Positions 1 to 6,995 of a stretch of 13,510 bases of DNA are shown in pieces; the stretch's first letter is position 1; each line of letters begins with the position of its first letter. Where the stretch lies: positions 1 to 13,510 of the forward strand of contig JASHUF010000394.1 in the NCBI GenBank assembly GCA_030040175.1, written 5' to 3'. Both the position numbers and the translations under genes were made by a program. The stretch comes from Acidobacteriaceae bacterium (GTDB lineage Bacteria > Acidobacteriota > Terriglobia > Terriglobales > Acidobacteriaceae). The notes beneath the pieces were generated by a model. That model searched no databases. It was not told where the DNA came from and saw only the letters and a list, made by a program, of their open reading frames with translations.

Positions 1-19
1 AATGCCCGGCCGGGAACCT

Positions 20-1294
20 TCAACACGCCAGCCGGGCGCGAGTGAGCTTGAGGCCGTCCAGGCGGCCGAGGAGGGTCACGGCAATCGCTTCGGGGTCGAA
101 CAGTCGCTGCGCCATCGCCTGCACCTGCTCGCTCGTCACTTCGTCGATGCGGGCAATAATCTCTTCTACGGTGAAGAACTGGCGGAAGTACATCTCCTGC
201 CGCGCCAGGTTGGCCATGCGCGAGTTCGAGCTCTCGAGCCCGAGAAGGATGTTGCCCTTGAGCTGGTCCTTGGCGCGGGTCAGCTCCTCGCTGCCCAGTG
301 GCTCCTCTTTCAGCTTGCGGAGCTCGGCCAGGATCAGCTCTACGACTTCAAGCGCCTTGCCCGCCGAGGTGCCCGCGTAAACGCATAGCGTGCCGGTATC
401 TCGATAGGGGCTCAAGTCGGAGTAAATCGAGTAGACCATGCCCCGCTCCTCGCGGATGGTCTGGAAGAGGCGCGAGCTCATGCCGCCGCCGAGCACGGTG
501 TTGAGAATCAGCGTGGCGTAGCGGCTCTCGTCGGTGATGGGCGGCGCCGGCACGCCCAGGCAGATCTGCACCTGCTCCAGCGACTTCTTGCTGTGCAGCT
601 GGATGCGCGCGCTCGCCGTGGGTGCGCCCAGACCGCCGCGGACCTCGCCGGCCGGCAGCGTGGAAAACTTGTTCGCAACCGCTTCCACAAAGCCGTCGTG
701 CTCAAGATTGCCGGCCGCGGAAAACACCATGTTGCCGCCGTGGAACCAGTCGCCGTGATAGGCAAAGAGATTATTCTGCCCCAGGCGCCCCACCGTCTCC
801 GTGGTGCCCAGGATGGGCTTGCCCAGCGGCTGACCCTTCCAGAAGCTCTGCGTGAACAGCTCGTGCACCAGCACGTCGGGATTATCTTCGTCGATCTTGA
901 TCTCTTCGAGAATCACGCCGCGCTCGCGCTCGATGTCCACGGGCGCGAAGATCGGGTTCAGCACCAGGTCAGAGAGCACGTCCAGCGCGATGGGCACGTG
1001 ATCGGCCAGCGACTTCACGTTGAAACAGATGGTCTCCTTGCTGGTGAAGGCGTCCAGGTTGCCGCCGATGGAGTCCATCTCCCGCGCAATGTGCTGGGCC
1101 GAGCGCGAGCGCGTGCCCTTGAAGAGCATGTGCTCCACAAAATGCGAGATGCCGTTGGTCTCCGCGGGCTCGCAGCGGGAGCCCGACTTGACCCAGACGC
1201 CCATCGCCACCGAACGCAGATGCTCCATGCGCTCGGTCAGGACGATCAGGCCGTTCGGCAGTACAGTGCGGCGAAGATTGCGCTCGTGATTCAT
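20..1294 (-). CDS. M16 family zinc metallopeptidase (processing-peptidase-like)
   Basis: Predicted zinc endopeptidase of the M16 (pitrilysin / mitochondrial-processing-peptidase beta) family, 424 aa, the usual size of single-unit bacterial M16B members. The inverted zinc motif HFVEH is at residues 51-55 and the third zinc ligand is most likely Glu131 in the segment RGVILEEIKIDE, 76 residues after His55, the family spacing. The C-terminal half carries the substrate-binding Arg/Tyr pair in REERGMVYSIYS (about 281-292) after the GGGMSSRLFQ segment. No signal peptide is visible, so it probably acts in the cytoplasm unless exported another way. The ATG at 1294 begins MNHERNLRRTVLPNGL, placing the usual N-terminal beta strand (LPNGLIV) near residue 12, as in relatives; the ribosome site upstream is weak. 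It is divergent from rlmN across about 145 bases. Some relatives occur as catalytic/non-catalytic pairs; no partner is visible here. The exact substrate cannot be told. Confidence 0.93.
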   Translation of the reverse strand: MNHERNLRRTVLPNGLIVLTERMEHLRSVAMGVWVKSGSRCEPAETNGISHFVEHMLFKGTRSRSAQHIAREMDSIGGNLDAFTSKETICFNVKSLADHVPIALDVLSDLVLNPIFAPVDIERERGVILEEIKIDEDNPDVLVHELFTQSFWKGQPLGKPILGTTETVGRLGQNNLFAYHGDWFHGGNMVFSAAGNLEHDGFVEAVANKFSTLPAGEVRGGLGAPTASARIQLHSKKSLEQVQICLGVPAPPITDESRYATLILNTVLGGGMSSRLFQTIREERGMVYSIYSDLSPYRDTGTLCVYAGTSAGKALEVVELILAELRKLKEEPLGSEELTRAKDQLKGNILLGLESSNSRMANLARQEMYFRQFFTVEEIIARIDEVTSEQVQAMAQRLFDPEAIAVTLLGRLDGLKLTRARLAC

Positions 1295-1439
1295 CTTGAC
1301 CAGGCTGAAATTCGATTGTAGGGCAACGGGCGTTTTTCGGCACGCTGCCGGTGCTTGTTCTCAAATGAAAGGTAATAGACCCAGTGGTTTGTTAGACTCG
1401 TCTTGCGGCTGCCGGCTGCGCTGGAGGAGAAAATGCTCT

Positions 1440-2750
1440 ATGCTGACCCCAGCCGTGACCCGCGAATCCAGCCATCCCGTCCGATTAGACTTGGCGGCGC
1501 CCGCGAGCGGGAGCCGGAGGCCGCTCTTTGGATTGGATGCAGAGGTGCTGGCCGCGCATATGGAGAAAATTGGCCAGTCGGCCTGGCGCGGCCAGCAATT
1601 GGCGCATGCGCTTTATCGTCAATGGGTTACGGAGATCGACGAGATTTCCACGCTGCCCCGCAAAGTGCGCCGGGCGCTCGCGGGCGAGGGCTGGACGGTC
1701 GATCGGCCGCAGATCGTGCAAGTTTTCCGCTCCGTGGATGGCACGGAACGCTACCTCATCAAGTGCCAAAACGGGAATCGGGAGCAGGTCCCCAACCCAC
1801 CTCCCGATTCCTCGGCGGAGACGGTGGAGACGGTCTGGATGCCCGACGGCGATGGGGGCGAGGCCGGCGATTCATCGGATGGCCTCGAGATGCAGCCGGC
1901 CGCAAGGGCGTCCTCCGAAGGCGAAGCAACGAAGATGAGAAACGCTTCCTCTGCGCCGGGTCTCGCGGCTGTCTTACCGGTGAGACAGCGTAAGACATGG
2001 ACGCGCGCAACTATTTGCGTCTCCTCGCAAGTGGGCTGCGCGGTGAATTGCCAGTTCTGCCTCACGGCGCGGCTCGGCCTGCAGCGCAATCTCAATGCGG
2101 GCGAGATCGCCGGCCAGGTGGTAGCCGTGATGGCGCGACATGGCGTCCAGCCGGGGCGCGACCGGCTCAACCTGGTCTTCATGGGCATGGGCGAGCCGTT
2201 CCTGAATTACGACGCCTTTATGGCCGCGGTGCGCCTGCTGGTGCATGAGGTGGGCCTGAGCCCCCAGCGCATGACGGTTTCGACGTCGGGGATTGTTCCG
2301 GGTATTGAGCGCTTTGCCCAGGAGCCCCCGGAGCTGCGCCCCAAGCTCGCCATCAGCCTGAACGCGCCCAACGACGCGATCCGCAGCGCCATCATGCCCA
2401 TCAACGGCAAATGGCCCATCCAGGCGGTGATGGACGCGGTGCGCCCCATGCGCCTGCGCCCGCACGAGCGCATCACGTTTGAATATGTCCTGCTGGGCGG
2501 CGTCACCGATCGCCCCGAACACGCCAGGGAAGTGGCGCGGCTGGTGCGCCGCTCCGGCCTGCCCGCCAAGGTGAATTTGATTGCGTGGAATCCCGGCCCG
2601 GGCCTCGACTACGCCATGCCCTCAGCCGAATCCGTTGACGTGTTCCAGGAGATCCTCGCCGTCGCCGGCGTTCCCGTCTACCTGCGCCAGCCCCGCGGCC
2701 GCGACATCTACGCCGCCTGCGGCCAGCTCAAGCGGACCATCGAAGAGTAA
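1440..2750 (+). CDS. rlmN: Dual-specificity RNA methyltransferase RlmN (radical SAM), with two in-frame insertions
   Basis: RlmN transfers a methyl group to C2 of A2503 in 23S rRNA and of A37 in some tRNAs, using a 4Fe-4S cluster and two SAM molecules. The cluster motif CAVNCQFC is at residues 200-207 (Cys200, 204, 207). The two cysteines of the ping-pong mechanism are present: Cys193 in ICVSSQVGC and Cys427 in AACGQL near the C-terminus. MGMGEP follows at about residue 248, as in the family. The start chosen is the ATG at 1440 (MLTPAVTRE), with GGAGGA 11 bases upstream; the reading frame is open back to 1296 but that stretch looks non-coding. At 436 aa it is longer than typical RlmN (E. coli 384). 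The excess lies in two inserts before the radical-SAM core: about 15 residues between the NG and VETV landmarks (residues about 113-127) and about 50 between MPDGD and RATICVSS (139-190). Both are rich in Ser, Ala, Gly, Pro and polar residues, so they are probably surface loops. All catalytic residues are intact, so activity is expected. Confidence 0.95.
   Translation: MLTPAVTRESSHPVRLDLAAPASGSRRPLFGLDAEVLAAHMEKIGQSAWRGQQLAHALYRQWVTEIDEISTLPRKVRRALAGEGWTVDRPQIVQVFRSVDGTERYLIKCQNGNREQVPNPPPDSSAETVETVWMPDGDGGEAGDSSDGLEMQPAARASSEGEATKMRNASSAPGLAAVLPVRQRKTWTRATICVSSQVGCAVNCQFCLTARLGLQRNLNAGEIAGQVVAVMARHGVQPGRDRLNLVFMGMGEPFLNYDAFMAAVRLLVHEVGLSPQRMTVSTSGIVPGIERFAQEPPELRPKLAISLNAPNDAIRSAIMPINGKWPIQAVMDAVRPMRLRPHERITFEYVLLGGVTDRPEHAREVARLVRRSGLPAKVNLIAWNPGPGLDYAMPSAESVDVFQEILAVAGVPVYLRQPRGRDIYAACGQLKRTIEE
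1775..1810. repeat. 10-bp perfect inverted repeat inside rlmN (insert 1)
   Basis: GAATCGGGAG at 1775-1784 and its exact reverse complement CTCCCGATTC at 1801-1810 enclose a 16-base loop. The structure lies exactly where RlmN carries its first extra peptide. It would form a hairpin in mRNA or single-stranded DNA. It resembles in principle the palindromic elements that insert in frame into genes in Rickettsia, but no homology to those is claimed. Confidence 0.7.
1968..1997. repeat. Overlapping alternative inverted repeats inside rlmN (insert 2)
   Basis: Two mutually exclusive hairpins share this stretch. GCTGTCT (1968-1974) pairs with AGACAGC (1983-1989), and TGTCTTAC (1970-1977) pairs with GTAAGACA (1990-1997). 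It sits at the downstream end of the second extra segment of RlmN, about 20 bases before the codon of catalytic Cys193. Function, if any, is unknown. Confidence 0.55.
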
Positions 2751-2775
2751 TCAGTGGCGCGTCCCACATTCGCGT

Positions 2776-3582
2776 TCACAACATCGCGTTCAGATCCCGC
2801 GTGCTCACCGCCTCCGCAGCATAGGTGAACGTTCCCTCTGCGCGCATCTCTTCGGCCGCCCGCAGCAGGGTGCTGTAGGCTGCGCGCGCCAGCGCGCTGC
2901 CCACGCTGATGCGCCGCACGCCGATTTTTTCGAGCGCAGCCACGTCGAGGTGCGCCAGCGCGAGCACATTCACCGGCCGGTCGACGGACCGGACCACAGT
3001 TTCAATATCGTCAAGCCGGCTCAGCCCCGGCGCGTAGAGCACGTCGGCGCCCGCCTCCTGAAAGGCCTGTAAGCGGCGAAGGGTGTCGTCGAGATCGGCC
3101 CGCCCATGCAGATAATTCTCCGCACGCGCGGTCAGCGTGAACGGAAACGGCAAGGCGTGCGCGGCCTCCGCCGCGGCGCGCACCCGGTCCGCCGCGTACG
3201 CAATTTCGTAGATCGGCGCGTCCCGGTTCTGCGTCGCGTCCTCAATCGAACCGCCCACCAGGCCCGCGGCCGCAGCCAGGCGGATGGTTTCGGCCGCCGT
3301 CTCTGGCGCATCGCCGAATCCGTTCTCAAGATCACCGCTCACGGGCAGGTCGACCGCGGCGGCAAGCGCGCGCACGTGCGCCATCATCTCCTCGCGGGTC
3401 ACGCCATAGTCGGGCTTGCCCATGGAATAGGCAAAGCCGGCGCTCGAGGTCGCCAGCGCCTCAAAGCCCGTGCGCGCCAGCAACCGCGCGGACCCGATGT
3501 CCCAGGGGTTGGGAATGAGAAATGCTTGCTTGCGCTCGTGCAGGGCGCGAAACGCGCGCCCCTTTTCACTCTGGGTCGGCAT
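2776..3582 (-). CDS. Isocitrate lyase / PEP mutase superfamily protein
   Basis: Cytoplasmic TIM-barrel enzyme of the phosphoenolpyruvate mutase / isocitrate lyase superfamily (the PEP_mutase group), which cleaves or forms C-C or C-P bonds next to a 2-oxo acid with a divalent metal. Visible landmarks: FLIPNPWDIGSARLL (residues 21-35), the metal-site strand VSGDLENGFG (81-90), GGSIEDATQ in the middle and the C-terminal RRISVGSALAR strand. The lyase loop with the KKCGH-type catalytic cysteine of true isocitrate lyase is not seen, so it is not AceA; the reaction could be an oxaloacetate- or methylisocitrate-type cleavage, but the substrate is unknown. I chose the ATG at 3582 (MPTQSEKGRAF, 268 aa), which has GGAG 9 bases upstream, over the ATG at 3612, which has none. 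It converges on rlmN with 25 bases between the stops and lies downstream of the DUF3617 genes on the same strand. Confidence 0.9.
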   Translation of the reverse strand: MPTQSEKGRAFRALHERKQAFLIPNPWDIGSARLLARTGFEALATSSAGFAYSMGKPDYGVTREEMMAHVRALAAAVDLPVSGDLENGFGDAPETAAETIRLAAAAGLVGGSIEDATQNRDAPIYEIAYAADRVRAAAEAAHALPFPFTLTARAENYLHGRADLDDTLRRLQAFQEAGADVLYAPGLSRLDDIETVVRSVDRPVNVLALAHLDVAALEKIGVRRISVGSALARAAYSTLLRAAEEMRAEGTFTYAAEAVSTRDLNAML

Positions 3583-3666
3583 GAGAGTCGGCTCCGGCGC
3601 ACTGCCCCTCATGGGCGGAGCGCCAGAGCCTAATCTAAACCGCGGAGGCGGACTTGCGCTGCGCGC

Positions 3667-4194
3667 TTACTGCTGCTGCGCCGGCATGGGCGGCGGCTGC
3701 ACGCTGCCGCAATCGGGCCCTTTGTAGACGGAAGTCGATTGCGAAGTCCATTCGATGGGCGTGGGATTCGCCCCCATCTGCATCGTCCCCACAAAGTGCA
3801 GCTTGCCGGTGGCCGTCCCGTTGTCGCTCCAATGCGACTCCATCGAGCCTTTGCCGCTCATGGCTCCGGTGCAGATCCAGTCGGCGCTCATGCTGTTCGC
3901 CGTTTTTTGCACATTCGCCACCTGGCAGCTCTGCCGCGGCGACTGTTGCGGCATGGGCGCGCCAAATTTGTCGATCATCTCCTGCGTCAGGCAGTACTGA
4001 ATGGTGCGCGGAGCGCCGCCAAAGGCCGCCGCAGCCTGGGGCGGCATTTGCATGCCCGGCGGAAACGGCGACTGTTGCCAGGTCATGGTGGTCGTGATCT
4101 CCCACAGGCCCGGTTTGCGGCCCTGCGCCCCGGCAAGCGTGGTGAAAAGCAACAACCCTGCGCCCACCGCGAGCGCCATCTTGCGGACTTGCAT
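3667..4194 (-). CDS. Secreted DUF3617 family protein (downstream paralogue)
   Basis: A 175-aa DUF3617 protein of unknown function. Residues 1-23 form a signal peptide (basic MQVRK, a hydrophobic core, then a likely cut after LAGA), so it should be exported to the periplasm. The family opening KPGLWEITTTM follows directly, and the family ending STSVYKGPDCGSVQPPP closes the protein. Four cysteines are shared with the neighbouring paralogue (in YCLTQEMIDKFG, SCQVANV, WICTGAM and DCGSV) and probably form two disulfides. The tail is rich in Pro and Gln. The ATG at 4194 has AGGAGG 4 bases upstream. It lies 139 bases after the paralogue at 4334-4942, a tandem duplication judging by the matching ends and Cys pattern. 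No enzymatic motif is visible; DUF3617 proteins are common in Acidobacteria and Proteobacteria. Confidence 0.88.
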   Translation of the reverse strand: MQVRKMALAVGAGLLLFTTLAGAQGRKPGLWEITTTMTWQQSPFPPGMQMPPQAAAAFGGAPRTIQYCLTQEMIDKFGAPMPQQSPRQSCQVANVQKTANSMSADWICTGAMSGKGSMESHWSDNGTATGKLHFVGTMQMGANPTPIEWTSQSTSVYKGPDCGSVQPPPMPAQQQ

Positions 4195-4209
4195 CGTTCC
4201 TCCTTTTGG

Positions 4210-4266
4210 GCGCCCTCAAGAATGCACAGGGCGCGCCCTCAATGTACACGTCGTGCGCGCCCTGAA
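4210..4266. repeat. Three phased GCGCCCTCAA-type repeats with a 10-bp inverted repeat
   Basis: GCGCCCTCAA occurs at 4210-4219 and 4233-4242, and GCGCCCTGAA at 4257-4266, giving start-to-start spacings of 23 and 24 bases. Within it CAGGGCGCGC (4227-4236) and GCGCGCCCTG (4255-4264) are a perfect 10-bp inverted repeat with an 18-base loop. It fills part of the gap between the two DUF3617 genes. It could act as a processing or attenuating hairpin or as a protein-binding array; no T-run follows on either strand, so a standard terminator is unlikely. Confidence 0.5.
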
Positions 4267-4333
4267 GAAAGCGATTTGTCGAACAGCTTGGTTACGGAAG
4301 AACGGCGCGCTCAGCCTTGATGGGCGATTCGCC

Positions 4334-4942
4334 TTACTGCCCGGCCGGCATCGCCAGCGGCTTTACGCTGCCGCAGTCGGTGCCTTTGTATACCGAGGTG
4401 GACCGCACCATCGTGTCGAAGGTGTCGAAAGTCTGGTTCGCCGACCCCATCGGCATGGTCACTGTCATATGCAACGTCGACTTGACCGTATTCGCGTCGA
4501 CAAATGTTGTCTGCACGGTCCCGGTCGCATTCATACGGCCGGCGCAAACCATCTTCGCGGTCATGCCGCTTGGCGTGGTCACAACATCCGACATGTGGCA
4601 ACCGTCGCGCGGTGAATTCGACGACTGGCTTCCGTATTTGTCGATCATCGCCTGTGTCACGCACACCTGTGCTGTGATGGGCGCATTAGGAGAAGCGCCT
4701 GCCGTTGTGTCGCCGTCACCGCGCACCACCGTTCCTCCGGTCATCCGAGCCATTTCTTCGCAATTGGTGGTCGGCCCAGGGTAAGCTTTCGCTCCGTTGG
4801 GCATCTGAACATAGCAGCCTCCCGTGCTCGTTTGGGATGTTACTTCCCACAAGCCTGCCTTAGGCCATAACTGACTATGGGCATTGGCGGCAAAAGCGAT
4901 AACGCAACAACATAACATAGCCCAGGGTTCGAACTTTCGCAT
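4334..4942 (-). CDS. Secreted DUF3617 family protein (upstream paralogue)
   Basis: A 202-aa DUF3617 protein of unknown function, exported by a signal peptide (MRKFEPWAMLCCCVIAFAANAHS; cut probably after AHS). The domain starts KAGLWEVTSQTS and ends STSVYKGTDCGSVKPLAMPAGQ, nearly matching the end of the neighbour at 3667-4194. The four cysteines of the neighbour are conserved (VCVTQAMIDKYG, GCHMSDV, VCAGRM, DCGSV). An extra N-terminal segment of about 40 residues adds GGCYVQMPNG and TNCEEMARMTGG, two more cysteines that could make a third disulfide. The ATG at 4942 has GAGGAGG 4 bases upstream, the same arrangement as the paralogue. It follows the yvcK-like gene by 77 bases on the same strand. 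Three adjacent cysteines in the signal peptide are unusual, but no clear lipobox is present. Confidence 0.87.
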   Translation of the reverse strand: MRKFEPWAMLCCCVIAFAANAHSQLWPKAGLWEVTSQTSTGGCYVQMPNGAKAYPGPTTNCEEMARMTGGTVVRGDGDTTAGASPNAPITAQVCVTQAMIDKYGSQSSNSPRDGCHMSDVVTTPSGMTAKMVCAGRMNATGTVQTTFVDANTVKSTLHMTVTMPMGSANQTFDTFDTMVRSTSVYKGTDCGSVKPLAMPAGQ

Positions 4943-4985
4943 CAGTCCTCCTCATCGCGCAGGAGAGTGAAGCCCGCTCTTCGAC

Positions 4986-5013
4986 TCTATATCGAGCCGT
5001 CAACACTTGAAAA
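4986..5013 (-). promoter_or_regulatory. Possible sigma-70 promoter of the upstream DUF3617 gene
   Basis: On the minus strand TTTTCA (5008-5013) and TATAGA (4986-4991) are separated by 16 bases, each matching 4 of 6 consensus positions. This would give a leader of roughly 35 bases ending in the strong ribosome site of the gene that starts at 4942. The match is modest. Confidence 0.25.
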
Positions 5014-5019
5014 TGCTTT

Positions 5020-6156
5020 TTATCGAGAATTTTCCTGGGATGCGGCGCGATTGCGCGCCAGCTCCAGCAGGGCGTTGGCCACGCGGCCGGCGGCATGGCG
5101 CACCACGTTTTCCTCGCTCGAAAAATCGCCGGCGATGCAGCGCAAGCCGAGCGCCTGAATGCGCTCGACGTCGGCCGCGATGGGCGACGCGCCCTCAGCC
5201 GCGTAGCGGGCCAGCGTCTCCGCGGAGAACGGCGCCGTGTTCACCAGCGCGCAATCGAAGATGGGCGCGTGCGTGTGCTCGTAGATGCGCTCGATGTGCT
5301 CCGATGCCGTCAGGTTCAGGCTCTCGTTGGCCTGGGTCATCAGATTGGCAATGTAAACGCGCAAACCGCGCGCCGCGGCGAGCGCCGCGGGAATCCCTTC
5401 CACCAGCAGATTGGTGATCAGCGAGGTATAGAGCGAGCCGGGCCCCACCGTGATCAGGTCGGCGCGCTCGATCGCCTCCAGCGTCTCCGGCAGCGGCGCC
5501 GGAGCCGGCGGATCGAGCGTGAGCTCCACGATGCGGCGGCGGCTGGCGGTGATGTTGGTCTCGCCGCGCACCAGCGAGCCGTCGTCCATCCGCGCCACCA
5601 GCGTGGTGTTGGCCGTGGTTGCGGGATAAATGCGGCCGCGCGTGGCCAGAATCTTCGACGAAAGCTGCACTGCCTGGGCGAAGTCGCCCGTAATCTCCGT
5701 TAGCGCAGCCACAAACAGGTTGCCGAAGTTATGCCCCTTCAGGGCGTCACCGCGGCGGAAGCGGTGCCCGAAGAGCTGCGTGAGCAGATCCTCTTCCTCG
5801 CTGAGCGCCACCATGCAGTTGCGCAGGTCGCCCGGAGGCAGCATGTTGAAGTCCTGGCGCAGCCGGCCGGACGACCCTCCGTCGTCGGTGACGGTCACCA
5901 CCGCGGCCAGGTCGGCAACCGCCTCCGCCTCGGGATCGCTCTGCCCCGGCACCGCCACATGCCGGCGCAGCCCGCGCAGGAGCGTGGAAAGCCCCGTGCC
6001 GCCGCCGATGGCCACCACGCGCAGCGGGCGCACGGGACCGGAAGCCGGCTCCGCCTGCGGCTCGCGAAAGAGTGAGGCGCCTGGATTCAAGGGACCCTTG
6101 GAATCGGCCGGGAAGCCCACACCGGCGGCAGCAGAAGGACAGGCGATGACGGGCAA
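5020..6156 (-). CDS. yvcK: YvcK/CofD-like gluconeogenesis and cell-wall regulator
   Basis: A CofD-fold protein of the YvcK family, which binds UDP-GlcNAc and is needed for growth on gluconeogenic carbon and for normal cell-wall synthesis in Bacillus and mycobacteria. Family signatures are complete: VVAIGGGTGLSTLLRGLR (47-64, nucleotide-binding loop), VVTVTDDGGSSGRLR (86-100), LPPGDLRNCMVAL (106-118), then HNFGNLFVAALTEI and GPGSLYTSL. At 378 aa it is longer than the Bacillus protein because of about 45 non-conserved N-terminal residues and a Pro/Ala-rich linker. The start used is TTG at 6156: GGAG lies 5 bases upstream and no ATG exists in frame before the conserved core; the frame stays open further upstream but without a start. 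A GTG near 6033 is a shorter alternative. It follows the TPR gene by 82 bases and is probably co-transcribed with it. Class assignment is firm; the precise start is not. Confidence 0.9.
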   Translation of the reverse strand: MPVIACPSAAAGVGFPADSKGPLNPGASLFREPQAEPASGPVRPLRVVAIGGGTGLSTLLRGLRRHVAVPGQSDPEAEAVADLAAVVTVTDDGGSSGRLRQDFNMLPPGDLRNCMVALSEEEDLLTQLFGHRFRRGDALKGHNFGNLFVAALTEITGDFAQAVQLSSKILATRGRIYPATTANTTLVARMDDGSLVRGETNITASRRRIVELTLDPPAPAPLPETLEAIERADLITVGPGSLYTSLITNLLVEGIPAALAAARGLRVYIANLMTQANESLNLTASEHIERIYEHTHAPIFDCALVNTAPFSAETLARYAAEGASPIAADVERIQALGLRCIAGDFSSEENVVRHAAGRVANALLELARNRAASQENSR

Positions 6157-6238
6157 TTCATCTCCGGTGTTTCCTCTCGGCCCGCCCCCGTCTCCATCCG
6201 GCGCAGGGGCTGCATTGCTGGCGCCGGCCTGAAATCCC

Positions 6239-6802
6239 TCAGGGAACTTCAGGATACAGGAGCTCGGTGAACCGGGGATCGTCGACCATGCTCTGAAAGT
6301 CGTTGTCCACGCGCGCCTGCAGCCGGTTGCGCGGGTTGAGCTCGATGGCGCGGGAAAGGTTCAAAAGGCAATCCTGCACCCGCCCGGTCACGGCATCGAG
6401 CACGGCCAGACCGTAATAGGCGTAATCGGCGCCCGGGTGCCCGCCGAGGATCAGATTGAATTGCTCGCGCGCGTCCTCGTAAAAGCCGGTATTCAACTGC
6501 GAGACGGCGTAGTCGTAGTGCTCTTCCGGGGTGCGGAACTCGAGCGCCGGCTTCTCCATCTGCCGCCGGCATGTGCTCATATACATGCGGCAACGCTCCT
6601 TGAGCTCGAGAGGAGCCTCGGGAAGCAGCTTTTCTAGGGCCGCAAGCGCCTTTTCGTACTTGCCCTGTTGCAGCAGTTGCAGCGCAGCCTGGTAATGCTG
6701 GTAAGCGGGGCCGGTGCCCGCGCTGGAGCGGCCGTCGGGCTTGCCGGCCGCAGAAGCAGTTTTCTTGCGGCTTTGAGCCGCGGTTCTGGCCTCTTGCATC
6801 AT
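6239..6802 (-). CDS. Tetratricopeptide-repeat protein
   Basis: A 187-aa soluble protein made mostly of TPR helices, a protein-protein interaction scaffold. Residues 1-30 are basic and low in order. TPR-like units follow at about 33-66 (YQHYQAALQLLQQGKYEKAL), 94-127 (EHYDYAVSQLNTGFYEDARE) and 128-161 (YAYYGLAVLDAVTGRVQD to AIELNPRNR), then a short tail ending DDPRFTELLYPEVP. No signal peptide is present, so it is probably cytoplasmic. The start is one of two adjacent ATGs at 6802 or 6799, with AGGA just upstream (the second has the better spacing). The ATG-like codon at 6937 is rejected because a good promoter lies inside that longer frame. It lies immediately before the yvcK-like gene. The partner protein is unknown. 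Confidence 0.82.
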   Translation of the reverse strand: MMQEARTAAQSRKKTASAAGKPDGRSSAGTGPAYQHYQAALQLLQQGKYEKALAALEKLLPEAPLELKERCRMYMSTCRRQMEKPALEFRTPEEHYDYAVSQLNTGFYEDAREQFNLILGGHPGADYAYYGLAVLDAVTGRVQDCLLNLSRAIELNPRNRLQARVDNDFQSMVDDPRFTELLYPEVP

Positions 6803-6895
6803 GGTCCTGGTCGCACGCCTTCCCTGCGGCAAACGGCTGCACCCGATTCTCCCGGGACAAACCCGTCTCCTGGGAACAACGCTGCTTGAGCCCTC

Positions 6896-6924
6896 TTTAT
6901 ACGCATTCGCCCGCTGCACGTCAA
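6896..6924 (-). promoter_or_regulatory. Sigma-70 promoter of the TPR-yvcK unit
   Basis: On the minus strand TTGACG (6919-6924) and TATAAA (6896-6901) are separated by exactly 17 bases, five of six matches in each box. Transcription should start near 6889, giving a leader of about 85 bases before the TPR start at 6802. This is the best promoter match seen in the window and fixes the TPR start downstream of it. Confidence 0.65.
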
Positions 6925-6995
6925 ATGCGCAGCGCAATCGATTTTGCGGCTCCGGACTGCGGCCCTCTGCCTGTTTCCGAATCGAGCGCGCGTCG

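Noticed and set aside
1315..1320. TACAAT as a -10 box for the M16 gene on the minus strand
   Set aside because: Good -10 match but no acceptable -35 at 16-18 bases and a leader of only about 13 bases.
593..1321. 242-codon open frame opposite the M16 peptidase
   Set aside because: Translation is full of Arg, His, Gln and Val with no domain; the minus-strand frame has the zinc motif and full family length.
1403..1993. 196-codon frame overlapping rlmN on the plus strand
   Set aside because: It lies in another frame of rlmN and ends inside it; the translation is Arg/Gly-rich with no domain. The inserts in RlmN are better explained as in-frame additions, because the catalytic frame is continuous.
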